35,045 bases of DNA from an uncultured Lachnospiraceae bacterium (lineage in GTDB: Bacteria > Bacillota > Clostridia > Lachnospirales > Lachnospiraceae): the NCBI GenBank assembly GCA_910585215.1, contig CAJUDQ010000015.1, forward strand, positions 34,666-69,710, written 5' to 3'. Of the stretch, positions 15,495 to 22,999 are shown one piece after another (the first letter of the stretch is position 1; every line of letters starts with the position of its first letter). Below the pieces are notes generated by a model, which saw only the letters and a list, made by a program, of their open reading frames with translations, was not told the origin of the DNA and ran no database searches. The position numbers were made by a program, and so were the translations under genes.

Positions 15495-16403
15495 TTAAGA
15501 AGTTCTTCCCAATAATTTATCAATTACCTGCACAAGGCTTCCGATTTCCGGCTTTGAAAGCTGATAATCTGCTCCAAGAGCTTTTCCTTTTGCACGCATC
15601 TCATCGTTTACAAGAGACGAAAAGATAACGATAGGTATCTGCTGCAGCTTATCATCTGATTTTACAAGCTTTGTAAGTCTGTGACCATCCATAATCGGCA
15701 TCTCAATATCTGTAATAATACATCTCACCCTGTTCTCTACATTGCCCTGCGCCTTAAAACTCATAAGCTTCTTCCATGCTTCATCTCCGTTGGTAGTCTG
15801 TATAATATTTGTATATCCTGCCGTTACCAGAGAATCATGAATTAACTGGCTTAAAAGCGGGGAATCTTCTGCCATAAGAATCGGGTCGTCGCATCTCTGT
15901 CTCTCGCCAAGCATCTTGATATCAGACACCTTCAAGCCTGTTTCCGGACTGATATCTGTCACTATTTTCTCAAAATCCAGTATAATAATCAGCTTGTTAT
16001 TCAACTTTATAATTCCTGTGGCAACACTCGTTTCACTTGTATTCAGGGTTGCTTCCGGCTTTATAATATCAGCCCATGAAATTCTATGTATTCCCATGAC
16101 AGACTGAACGTGAAATGCGATGTCCAGCTTGTTGAAATTTGTAATAATCATCATATCACTTTTCTTTGATTCTTTTATTCCCAGATTCAGCTCATTTTGA
16201 AGACTGATAACTGTAATAATTTTATCTCTTGGCATAAAAATGCCTTCGATACTCGGATGCGTATTTGGAACTGGTGTCACCTCCTGATAGGGAATAATTT
16301 CACGAACCTTTGCTACATTGATGCCATAGTGGTTATTTCCAATGGTAAATTCCAACACTTCCAGCTCATTTGTTCCATTCTCCAATAAGATATTTGTTTC
16401 CAT
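15495..16403 (-). CDS. cheV: CheV-type chemotaxis coupling protein
   Basis: A 302-residue fusion of an N-terminal CheW domain (about 10-155) and a C-terminal receiver domain (about 170-300). CheV links chemoreceptors to the kinase CheA, and phosphorylation of the receiver tunes adaptation. The receiver has the acidic pair AED (179-180), phospho-acceptor D232 in IITDIEMPIMDG and K284 in YQLSKPE. The CheW part has VREIIPYQEVTPVPNTHPSIEGIFMPRDKI, close to known CheV. GGAGG precedes the ATG. No cheA, receptor or flagellar gene is nearby; it sits between a lipoprotein and a sirtuin-like gene. CheV can also couple non-motility receptor arrays, so it does not prove motility. Confidence 0.92.
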   Translation of the reverse strand: METNILLENGTNELEVLEFTIGNNHYGINVAKVREIIPYQEVTPVPNTHPSIEGIFMPRDKIITVISLQNELNLGIKESKKSDMMIITNFNKLDIAFHVQSVMGIHRISWADIIKPEATLNTSETSVATGIIKLNNKLIIILDFEKIVTDISPETGLKVSDIKMLGERQRCDDPILMAEDSPLLSQLIHDSLVTAGYTNIIQTTNGDEAWKKLMSFKAQGNVENRVRCIITDIEMPIMDGHRLTKLVKSDDKLQQIPIVIFSSLVNDEMRAKGKALGADYQLSKPEIGSLVQVIDKLLGRTS

Positions 16404-16417
16404 AAATTTCTGCCTCC

Positions 16418-17146
16418 TTAATTTATGACAACAGTGCCCTGTCTGTCATTATATGTAATATTCAGTTTAACTGAATTAATATTCTTCGCATCGTTCTCAT
16501 TTATCTGTGAGATAAGAACAAGCTCCTGTGTACTTCCCGCTGGAATCACTCCATTATATGTATTAAATGCATTAAGAAGAGCTGTAACCTGTACATTCAC
16601 TTTGACAGAATCATTGATAATTCCTCTGTATGAGGCTGCCGGCTTCATCATATTTAATGCCACGTCCTGTCCTGTGGTATTTATGACATTGAATTTATAA
16701 ATCAGAAGTTTATATCCCTTTATTGCCTGCATGCTCATTCCAAGCTCACTTCCATTTGACGGATAAGCATTTGTCACCTCATAGCCGTTTGGCTGAATAT
16801 CCAGACCACTTATTCCAAAGATTTCATTCATACTCTTTGAATCAGAGACCTGTGTTCCTGTCGGGTCTTGTGGATTTTGCGGATTTACAGGCTTTTCAGG
16901 ATTCTCAGTAACCGGCTCACGCGAAGGCTGCTCTGTCGTCGTCTCCTCCACAGGTTCCACATAACGCATTCTGTCAATATAGTTCTTGTCATGTTTCAGA
17001 AGCAGATTTGCCGCATACTCTGCATATAAATCTCTGTCCTCTTCTGATAACTCCACAAGATTGGAATTTTTACAGCCTGCCAGACAAAACACTGTCATAA
17101 CAGCCAAACCAAAACACAGACATCTCTTAAAATATTTCTTTTTCAT
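16418..17146 (-). CDS. Lipoprotein with Ig-like C-terminal domain (DUF4352/DUF5067-like)
   Basis: An exported lipoprotein of 242 residues: MKKKYFKR, hydrophobic segment and lipobox LAGC, with C25 as lipidated residue. A helical piece (LSEEDRDLYAEYAANLLLKHDKNY) is followed by a Pro/Thr/Glu/Asn linker (about 60-100), then a beta-sandwich with the usual pattern YKLLIYKFNVINTTGQD...VIPAGSTQELVLISQI. Such domains are common in Clostridial surface lipoproteins of unknown ligand. I use the ATG at 17146 and not the in-frame GTG at 17152: AAGGTG is 5 bases from the ATG and overlaps the GTG. It has its own promoter (17188-17216) and lies 14 bases before cheV. No further function can be assigned. Confidence 0.82.
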   Translation of the reverse strand: MKKKYFKRCLCFGLAVMTVFCLAGCKNSNLVELSEEDRDLYAEYAANLLLKHDKNYIDRMRYVEPVEETTTEQPSREPVTENPEKPVNPQNPQDPTGTQVSDSKSMNEIFGISGLDIQPNGYEVTNAYPSNGSELGMSMQAIKGYKLLIYKFNVINTTGQDVALNMMKPAASYRGIINDSVKVNVQVTALLNAFNTYNGVIPAGSTQELVLISQINENDAKNINSVKLNITYNDRQGTVVIN

Positions 17147-17187
17147 ATGCACACCTTACTTTTCCTTTTTTCAAAATATCTAAGACT

Positions 17188-17216
17188 ATTTTATCATTAT
17201 TTCAGCAATACTTCAA
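17188..17216 (-). promoter_or_regulatory. Promoter of the lipoprotein-cheV-ung unit
   Basis: Minus strand TTGAAG (complement 17211-17216), 17 bases ending in TGA, then TAAAAT (complement 17188-17193). This is an extended -10 (TGATAAAAT). It starts just beyond the kinase stop codon, so the downstream operon need not depend on kinase transcription. Confidence 0.55.
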
Positions 17217-17218
17217 CA

Positions 17219-18724
17219 TTAATTTTTGTCTTTTTCAACTTCAAACCAGAAATTTACTCCATTCTGCCGGTTTTCCACTCCGCACTTCATATTCATGGAA
17301 TCCATAATCGCCTTTACAATGGAAAGGCCAATACCGCTTCCACCATATTCCCTTGTTCTTGCCTTGTCAACCTTGTAAAATTTTATCCATACCTTATCCA
17401 GCTCCGATTCAGGAATCTGTCTTCCGGTGTTAAATACATTTACTCTGACAATATCTTCTTTTTCTTCCAATTCAATTGTGATTTTTTTCTCAAAATCCAG
17501 ATGGTGAATGGCATTGCTTACATAATTTGTAATTACCTCCTCTATTTGAAATTCATCTGCCCATACAAACATCTGCTTCTGGTTGTCAAAAAACACTTCC
17601 GCGCTTTCTTCCTGCAAAAGAATATTCGACTGATTCAGCACTTGGTCAATAACGGCAATCAAATCAAATCGTTCCATCTCCACATAATTGTTTCCAAATT
17701 CAATCTGGTTCAAAGTAAGCAGTTTTTTTACCATTTTGTTCATCTTTGCGGATTCATCAATAATAACATCACAATAAAAATCTCTGCTTTCGTCATCATC
17801 GTTCACGCTTTCCTTTAACCCTTCCGCATATCCCTGTATCAGTGCAATCGGTGTTTTCAGCTCATGCGAAACATTTGACAGAAAATCCTTTCTCATTTCA
17901 TCTATCTCAGTCTTTTTCTGTATATCCGTTTTCAACTTTACATTCGCACTTTTCAGTTCCGAAATCGTTTTTTCCAGAATTTCGGAAAGATTATTCATAT
18001 TCTGACCCAGAACAGCAATTTCATCCTGTCCCTTTACATCATATTTCACATTAAAATCCAGTTTGCACATTTTCTTGGAAATTTCTTCCAACTTTAAAAT
18101 CGGCTTGGTAAAACGGATAGAGAAAATCATCATGGCTACGCTTCCGGCAACAATAATCACCAGTCCGACTCGCAGATAAAAATTATTCGCCATAGTTACG
18201 GTATCTGTAATACTTTCCAGTGAACTTCTCATAATAAAAAAATCGTTTGTGCTCTCAATCTGTCCGCACATTTCCAGATAATCCTTGCTTCCGTCCTCAT
18301 CATGCATTTTCTGTATCACATAGCTTTCTGTATTTTTAATAAAATTGTTATCCGATTTATTGTTATTAAACAAAATATCTTTCAGTCTGGCCATTAACAT
18401 TTCATTTGTAATTCCAAATCCCGAGCCAAACGTTACCATAAGGTCCGAATCTACCACCAGTGCGGAAATTCCCTCTGTTTCAAATCTGGATGCGAGCTTC
18501 TGCGCCATCTGCAGCTTCTGGGAAATGGCATTTTCTTCATTGTCAGCCAAAAATGCATTAATATCGTCATATGCCTTCAACAAGTCTTTTGTTTTATTTT
18601 CCACATAATAAGACTCCATAAAAGTTCTGTTGATAAACCATGCCGCCATAACAGAAAGCGCAGTAAAGCCCACCAGTATAATTACAAGTCTTGTGCGAAC
18701 AGAATGTGTCAATCTTATCCTCAT
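17219..18724 (-). CDS. Sensor histidine kinase with large external sensor domain
   Basis: A 501-residue membrane kinase paired with the regulator just upstream. TM1 (about 12-31) and TM2 (about 184-203) frame a 150-residue external domain of mixed alpha/beta type (ISALVVDSDLMVTFGSGFG is PAS/CACHE-like). HAMP about 204-255, a coiled segment, then HisKA with H287 in SNVSHELKTPIALIQGYAEGL. The ATPase domain has NYVSNAIHH, NTGRQI and GGSGIGLSI. The start lies in a tandem 14-bp duplication: the upstream copy encodes MRIKL followed by TGA overlapping the real ATG (ATGA), and its GAGGATAA is the best ribosome site. An intrinsic terminator separates it from its regulator gene, which is unusual for such pairs. 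Confidence 0.92.
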   Translation of the reverse strand: MRIRLTHSVRTRLVIILVGFTALSVMAAWFINRTFMESYYVENKTKDLLKAYDDINAFLADNEENAISQKLQMAQKLASRFETEGISALVVDSDLMVTFGSGFGITNEMLMARLKDILFNNNKSDNNFIKNTESYVIQKMHDEDGSKDYLEMCGQIESTNDFFIMRSSLESITDTVTMANNFYLRVGLVIIVAGSVAMMIFSIRFTKPILKLEEISKKMCKLDFNVKYDVKGQDEIAVLGQNMNNLSEILEKTISELKSANVKLKTDIQKKTEIDEMRKDFLSNVSHELKTPIALIQGYAEGLKESVNDDDESRDFYCDVIIDESAKMNKMVKKLLTLNQIEFGNNYVEMERFDLIAVIDQVLNQSNILLQEESAEVFFDNQKQMFVWADEFQIEEVITNYVSNAIHHLDFEKKITIELEEKEDIVRVNVFNTGRQIPESELDKVWIKFYKVDKARTREYGGSGIGLSIVKAIMDSMNMKCGVENRQNGVNFWFEVEKDKN

Positions 18725-18750
18725 AATTTTATCCTCATAATCTTATTCTC
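18714..18750 (-). repeat. 14-bp tandem duplication at the kinase start codon
   Basis: On the plus strand CTTATCCTCATAAT (18714-18727) and TTTATCCTCATAAT (18728-18741) are adjacent copies with one difference; a partial third copy CTTATTCTC follows (18742-18750). Each full copy carries ATGAGGATAA on the minus strand, so the upstream copy gives a five-codon leader frame that ends on the start codon of the kinase. Confidence 0.85.
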
Positions 18751-18757
18751 TATCATC

Positions 18758-18804
18758 AAAAAACTGGAGCTGCCGCACGGACAAAGTGCGTACAGCTCCA
18801 GTTT
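18758..18804 (-). terminator. Intrinsic terminator between response regulator and kinase genes
   Basis: AAACTGGAGCTG (18761-18772) pairs with CAGCTCCAGTTT (18793-18804), with an inner CGCAC/GTGCG. On the minus strand the stem is followed by T6 (A at 18758-18763). It begins at the regulator stop codon and ends about 33 bases before the kinase ATG. It should stop much of the transcription entering the kinase gene. Confidence 0.8.
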
Positions 18805-19484
18805 CAGCTTTCAATTTCAAATTTATATCCCATACCCCAGATTGTCTTGATATAATCTGCTTCTTTGCCAAGCTTTGCCCTCAGCTTTTTTACATGTGTA
18901 TCAATTGTTCTGGCATCTCCAAAATAATCATAATTCCAGACATTATTTAAAATCTGCTCTCTTGAAAGAGCAATACTTTCATTTTCCATAAAATAAACCA
19001 GCAGTTCAAATTCTTTAAAGCTGAGTTCTACTTCTCTGTCGTTTACTTTGACAATATGAGCCACCTTGTTCAACTCTATGGAACCTGCTCTCATAATTCC
19101 ATTTTCATCACTCTTGGCAGTGCGTCTCAATATGGCGTCTACTCTGGCTACAAGAATTTTCGGACTGAAAGGTTTGGAAATATATTCGTCTGCTCCGCAC
19201 TCAAAGCCTGTCAGCTCATCATCCTCGGAGGTTTTGGCTGTCAGCATAATAACCGGTACTTTGGAATATTTTCTTATTTCCCGACAGACCTCCCATCCAT
19301 TCATTTTCGGCATCATAACATCAAGAATCACAAGAGCAATGTCTTTGTTTTTAAAAAACAGTTCAATCGCCTCTTCTCCGTCTCCTGCTTCCATTACTCT
19401 ATAATCCTTTTTGACAAGAAAATCTTTTACCAGTTTTCTCATTCTTGCCTCATCATCTACAACAAGCACCTTTAACTCTGCCAT
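18804..19484 (-). CDS. OmpR/PhoB-family response regulator
   Basis: 226 residues. The receiver has VVDDEARM, phospho-acceptor D55 in VILDVMMPKMNGWEV and K104 in ISKPFSP. The winged-helix domain ends IDTHVKKLRAKLG...IKTIWGMGYKFE, the family signature. It should be phosphorylated by the kinase encoded after the terminator. AGGTG is placed well before the ATG. It follows the small membrane protein gene by 18 bases and shares its promoter at 20121-20149. Targets are unknown; the TGATAAAAT promoters of this unit and the lipoprotein unit are alike but show no obvious shared operator. Confidence 0.94.
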   Translation of the reverse strand: MAELKVLVVDDEARMRKLVKDFLVKKDYRVMEAGDGEEAIELFFKNKDIALVILDVMMPKMNGWEVCREIRKYSKVPVIMLTAKTSEDDELTGFECGADEYISKPFSPKILVARVDAILRRTAKSDENGIMRAGSIELNKVAHIVKVNDREVELSFKEFELLVYFMENESIALSREQILNNVWNYDYFGDARTIDTHVKKLRAKLGKEADYIKTIWGMGYKFEIES

Positions 19485-19502
19485 ATGCTCACCTCATCTT
19501 AA

Positions 19503-20072
19503 TTACTGTCCGCCGTTTTCCAGATTTTCAAGCTGTTTTTCTCTCTCCTTGAGCTCCTCATCCCATCTTGCAAGGTTATCCTCTTTTTCTGTATACTCTG
19601 CATTAATTCTTGTTCTGTAATTAATAATATTCAGATTTTTACTGTTATTGGAAATAACAATAAAGAGAATCAGAAAAATCAGAAAAATAATATTTAATAC
19701 TATCATATTAATATATTTTGCCCGATAAGGTGATGTTTTATCAATGCTTTTTTTTATCTTTGGAAGATTAAATTTTATTTTTCTGTGTCTGGACTTTGGG
19801 GCATGCACAGGAATCGCTTCTATTTGCTCATTGTCAATTTTATCGCTGTTATATAAGTATTCCTGAAGTTCTTTCAAAAATTCATAACCAATTGGAGTTT
19901 TAAAAAGTTTTTTTTCAATTACTGTCTTGTAAATATTTAGCACATTTTTAGGATTTGAATAATTGGTTCGTTTTTTGAGATATTCCACACCCTCCAATTC
20001 GGTTTTTGCTTCCTTTAGGCTCTCTTCATCCTCAAACAGATAGCCTTCAAGCGTATACTTTTCATTCTTCAT
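19503..20072 (-). CDS. Small single-pass membrane protein with C-terminal coiled coil
   Basis: Unrecognised, 189 residues from the ATG at 20072, which has GGAG 7 bases ahead; the ATG at 20078 is too close to it. A soluble acidic N-terminus (LFEDEESLKEAKTELEGVEYLKKR) of about 95 residues, a basic patch (SRHRKIKFNLPKIKKSI), one membrane helix (about 121-141, IVLNIIFLIFLILFIVI) and a charged coiled coil ending in ELKEREKQLENLENGGQ. The N-terminal part should be cytoplasmic and the coiled coil external. As first gene before a two-component system it may be an accessory sensor or modulator; this is only position-based. Confidence 0.78.
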   Translation of the reverse strand: MKNEKYTLEGYLFEDEESLKEAKTELEGVEYLKKRTNYSNPKNVLNIYKTVIEKKLFKTPIGYEFLKELQEYLYNSDKIDNEQIEAIPVHAPKSRHRKIKFNLPKIKKSIDKTSPYRAKYINMIVLNIIFLIFLILFIVISNNSKNLNIINYRTRINAEYTEKEDNLARWDEELKEREKQLENLENGGQ

Positions 20073-20120
20073 TGTCATGCTCCAATTCTAATTTTCAATT
20101 TGTTATCCTATCTGTAGCTC

Positions 20121-20149
20121 ATTTTATCATAAACTGTAAAGAATCTCAA
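20121..20149 (-). promoter_or_regulatory. Promoter of the small membrane protein / regulator / kinase unit
   Basis: Minus strand TTGAGA (complement 20144-20149), 17 bases ending TGA, TAAAAT (complement 20121-20126): an extended -10 identical (TGATAAAAT) to the one at 17188. Predicted start is about 40 bases before the ATG at 20072. Confidence 0.6.
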
Positions 20150-20185
20150 CCAATACACAAAAAGTTCATTTTTGATAAAGTTTTA

Positions 20186-20680
20186 TTATTTCATATCTGT
20201 TTCATTTTCCATCATTCTTCCCTTGAAAAACATGATAATAAGTGCATATAGAAATAAAATATGCCCAGTGAACATTCTGTATTCCGCCAGAAGAAGCCTT
20301 CCATATTCCTCTGCTGAAATTTCTCTGATTCTTTCGCCCAGATTAATCAGCCAGTATATCCCGTCTCTGTATTCTCCTCCTCCGTTTCGAAGGATATAAC
20401 AATTATATATAATATTAAAAATCACATATACAAAAGATACAACAAGAACAATAAACTGTGTACTTACATAGATTTTCTTTTTATTGATATGTCGGTGGAT
20501 AATATATTTATCCTTTGCTATCCGAATCACTGCAATTACAGACAGAATAAGCGCCGGAAGCCACAAAATCCATCCTATAACATAAAAATAATTTGTAAAA
20601 TATCCCATAACATGTACACAAGCGGCAAAAATAAAAAACAAAACCGCTGTCAGATGATATCTGCTGTCTTTTCCCATCAT
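20186..20680 (-). CDS. Hypothetical membrane protein with about four helices
   Basis: 164 residues. Hydrophobic segments at about 10-28, 32-52, 74-97 and 137-153 predict a four-helix integral membrane protein with a loop of 35 residues (ILRNGGGEYRDGIYWLINLGERIREISAEEYGR) between the third and fourth helices. I find no family motif. The ribosome site is weak (TGGTAA), and the gene lies 36 bases after ilvA, so it is probably translated from the ilvA transcript. It may be a lineage-specific membrane protein. Confidence 0.65.
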   Translation of the reverse strand: MMGKDSRYHLTAVLFFIFAACVHVMGYFTNYFYVIGWILWLPALILSVIAVIRIAKDKYIIHRHINKKKIYVSTQFIVLVVSFVYVIFNIIYNCYILRNGGGEYRDGIYWLINLGERIREISAEEYGRLLLAEYRMFTGHILFLYALIIMFFKGRMMENETDMK

Positions 20681-20716
20681 TTTATTACCATATTGAACCT
20701 TCCGCTATAAAGTGGT

Positions 20717-21940
20717 TTACAGACTTGTTCTTTTTGTAACCTTTGGCTTAAAGCCTCCCTCCCTAAGTCTGTCTACAATCTGCTGTTTGTGCTCCTCTCC
20801 AAAGCTTTCCACGGTAAGTCTCAACTCCACCTCTAGATTTCTGTTTGTGCTTACAAACTGGTTGTGCTCAAGCTTTACCACATTTCCTTTTGCATCTGCG
20901 ATTGTTCCCGCAACCTTTTCAAGCTGACCTGGCTTATCAGGAAGCAGTACCGAGACAGTGAAGATTCTTCCTCTCTGAATCAATCCATGCTGCAAAATAG
21001 AGGACATAGTGATAATATCCATATTTCCACCACTGATAATGGAAACCACTTTTTTATCTTTACAGTTGAGATGCTTTAAGGCAGCTATTGTCAGCAGACC
21101 AGAGCCTTCGCATACCAGCTTGTGATTTTCTACCATATCAAGAAATACGCCGATTAATTCGTTATCTGCAACAGTAATTATTTCATCAATATTTTTCTGA
21201 ATATACGGGAAGATAACAGAACCTGGCGTCTTTACGGCAGTACCGTCTGCTATGGTATTTGCACTTGGAAGCGTTACGATTTCTCCTGCATTTAAAGAAG
21301 CCTTCATGCATGCCGCATCTGCCGGTTCTACTCCTATCACCTTTATATGTGGATTGATAAGCTTTGCCAGCGTGCTTACTCCCGCTGCAAGACCGCCTCC
21401 TCCAATTGGAACAAGAATATAATCTACCGTAGGCAATTCTTTTATAATTTCCATTGCCACAGAACCCTGTCCAGTCGCTACTTCAAGGTCGTCAAACGGG
21501 TGAATAAACGTATACCCATGTTCTTTTGCAAGCTCCAGAGCTTTTGTGCAGGCATCGTCATAGACATCTCCATGCAATACTACTTCTGCCCCGTAGCTTT
21601 TTGTTCGGTTTATTTTTATAAGAGGCGTTCCAACAGGCATAACAATTGTTGCCTTTACTCCATAAAGCTTCGCGGCATTTGCAACACCCTGCGCATGATT
21701 TCCGGCAGATGCCGTAATTAATCCTTTTGCTCTTTCTTCTTCGGAAAGCTGGCTTGTCTTATAATATGCCCCCCTTACCTTGTAGGCTCCTGTGGTCTGC
21801 AGATTCTCCGGTTTTAAATATACACGGTTCTGACACTGTCTGCTGAAAAAATCACTGTAGATAAGATTGGTAGGCAGTGTTACTTTTTTTACGATTTCTG
21901 CTGCTTCTTCAAATTTTTCTAATGTAAGCTCCGTCATCAT
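20717..21940 (-). CDS. ilvA: Threonine ammonia-lyase (threonine dehydratase) with ACT domain
   Basis: Converts threonine to 2-oxobutanoate and ammonia with pyridoxal phosphate. 407 residues, the single-ACT type seen in many Firmicutes. The PLP lysine is K54 in TTGAYKVRGAYYK; SAGNHAQG and the phosphate-binding GGGGLAAG glycine loop are present. Residues about 330-402 form an ACT domain (FTVSVLLPDKPGQLEKVAGTIA), which usually binds an amino-acid effector. Length and single ACT domain suit the form used in isoleucine synthesis or fermentation; sequence alone does not separate them. AAGGAC precedes the two ATG codons. Followed 36 bases later by a membrane protein gene. Confidence 0.93.
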   Translation of the reverse strand: MMTELTLEKFEEAAEIVKKVTLPTNLIYSDFFSRQCQNRVYLKPENLQTTGAYKVRGAYYKTSQLSEEERAKGLITASAGNHAQGVANAAKLYGVKATIVMPVGTPLIKINRTKSYGAEVVLHGDVYDDACTKALELAKEHGYTFIHPFDDLEVATGQGSVAMEIIKELPTVDYILVPIGGGGLAAGVSTLAKLINPHIKVIGVEPADAACMKASLNAGEIVTLPSANTIADGTAVKTPGSVIFPYIQKNIDEIITVADNELIGVFLDMVENHKLVCEGSGLLTIAALKHLNCKDKKVVSIISGGNMDIITMSSILQHGLIQRGRIFTVSVLLPDKPGQLEKVAGTIADAKGNVVKLEHNQFVSTNRNLEVELRLTVESFGEEHKQQIVDRLREGGFKPKVTKRTSL

Positions 21941-22042
21941 TGTATTTGTCCTTCTTTCTATAATTAAAAGTTCTTAATGTTAAATTACCAGTCTTTTCGG
22001 CTGATTCCACAGCTCATCCATTCTCTGAATTATTTTATATCA

Positions 22043-22984
22043 TCAGTCTTCTGAATTGCTGATATGAAACAATGCATTCACAAATTCTTCTGCATTGAAT
22101 TTCTGCAAATCATCAATATGTTCCCCTACGCCGATATATTTTACAGGAATCCCAAGCTCTGACTGAATCGCAATTGCAATGCCTCCCTTTGCCGTACCGT
22201 CAAGCTTTGTCAGAATAATTCCTGTAATATCTGCAACCTCCATAAACTGTCTTGCCTGTGCAAGAGCATTCTGTCCGGTCGTTCCGTCCAGCACCACCAG
22301 ATTTTCCCGATAGGCTCCACTGTATTCCTTTTCAATAATTCTGTTAATCTTTTTCAGCTCTTCCATCAGATTCTTTTTATTATGAAGCCGTCCCGCTGTA
22401 TCGCAGATAAGCACATCGGTATTTCTTGCCTTTGCCGCCTGAATGGCGTCAAAAATCACGGCAGCAGGGTCTGAACCCTCCTTCTGAGCGATAATTTCCA
22501 CTCCTGCCCTGTTTGACCACTCAGTAAGCTGTTCAATGGCCGCTGCGCGAAAAGTATCGGCGGCTGCCATAAGAACTCTTTTCCCCTTTGCTTTGAGCTG
22601 CCCTGACAGCTTGCCGACAGAAGTCGTTTTTCCCACACCGTTTACACCGATTACAAGAACAACAGACTTTTGATTTTCAAAATCATACGCATTTTCACCG
22701 ATATTCATTTGTTCCTTAATACTCTCTATCAGCAGCTTTTTACATTCTGACGGGTCTTTAATTTTATTCTCTTTTACCTTTGCTCTTAAATCCTCAATGA
22801 TTTTTTCTGTTGTATGGATTCCCAAATCGCCCATAATCAGCGTTTCTTCAATCTCTTCATAAAAATCATCGTCGATACTGGAAAAACCGCTGAAAATATT
22901 GTCAATTCCTGATACGATATTATCTCTTGTCTTTGTCAGCCCTTTTACAAGTCTGCTGAAAAAACCTTTTTTTTCCTCGCTCAT
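22043..22984 (-). CDS. ftsY: Signal recognition particle receptor FtsY
   Basis: GTPase that docks ribosome-nascent chain complexes carried by SRP at the membrane. 313 residues with a short A domain. The N domain (about 25-100) precedes the G domain: P-loop GVNGVGKTT (113-121), MAAADTFRAAAIEQL (139-153), DTAGR (195-199) and TKLDG (259-263) are all intact. The gene begins 15 bases after smc; GGAAGG lies before the ATG. It ends the conserved block plsX-rnc-smc-ftsY. No strong terminator is seen in the 100 bases before ilvA. Confidence 0.97.
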   Translation of the reverse strand: MSEEKKGFFSRLVKGLTKTRDNIVSGIDNIFSGFSSIDDDFYEEIEETLIMGDLGIHTTEKIIEDLRAKVKENKIKDPSECKKLLIESIKEQMNIGENAYDFENQKSVVLVIGVNGVGKTTSVGKLSGQLKAKGKRVLMAAADTFRAAAIEQLTEWSNRAGVEIIAQKEGSDPAAVIFDAIQAAKARNTDVLICDTAGRLHNKKNLMEELKKINRIIEKEYSGAYRENLVVLDGTTGQNALAQARQFMEVADITGIILTKLDGTAKGGIAIAIQSELGIPVKYIGVGEHIDDLQKFNAEEFVNALFHISNSED

Positions 22985-22999
22985 CGAGTAATTACCTTC

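Noticed and set aside
17147..17818. Plus-strand frame of 223 codons
   Set aside because: Lies antisense to the kinase gene, which has complete domain motifs; no promoter or ribosome site for the plus frame.
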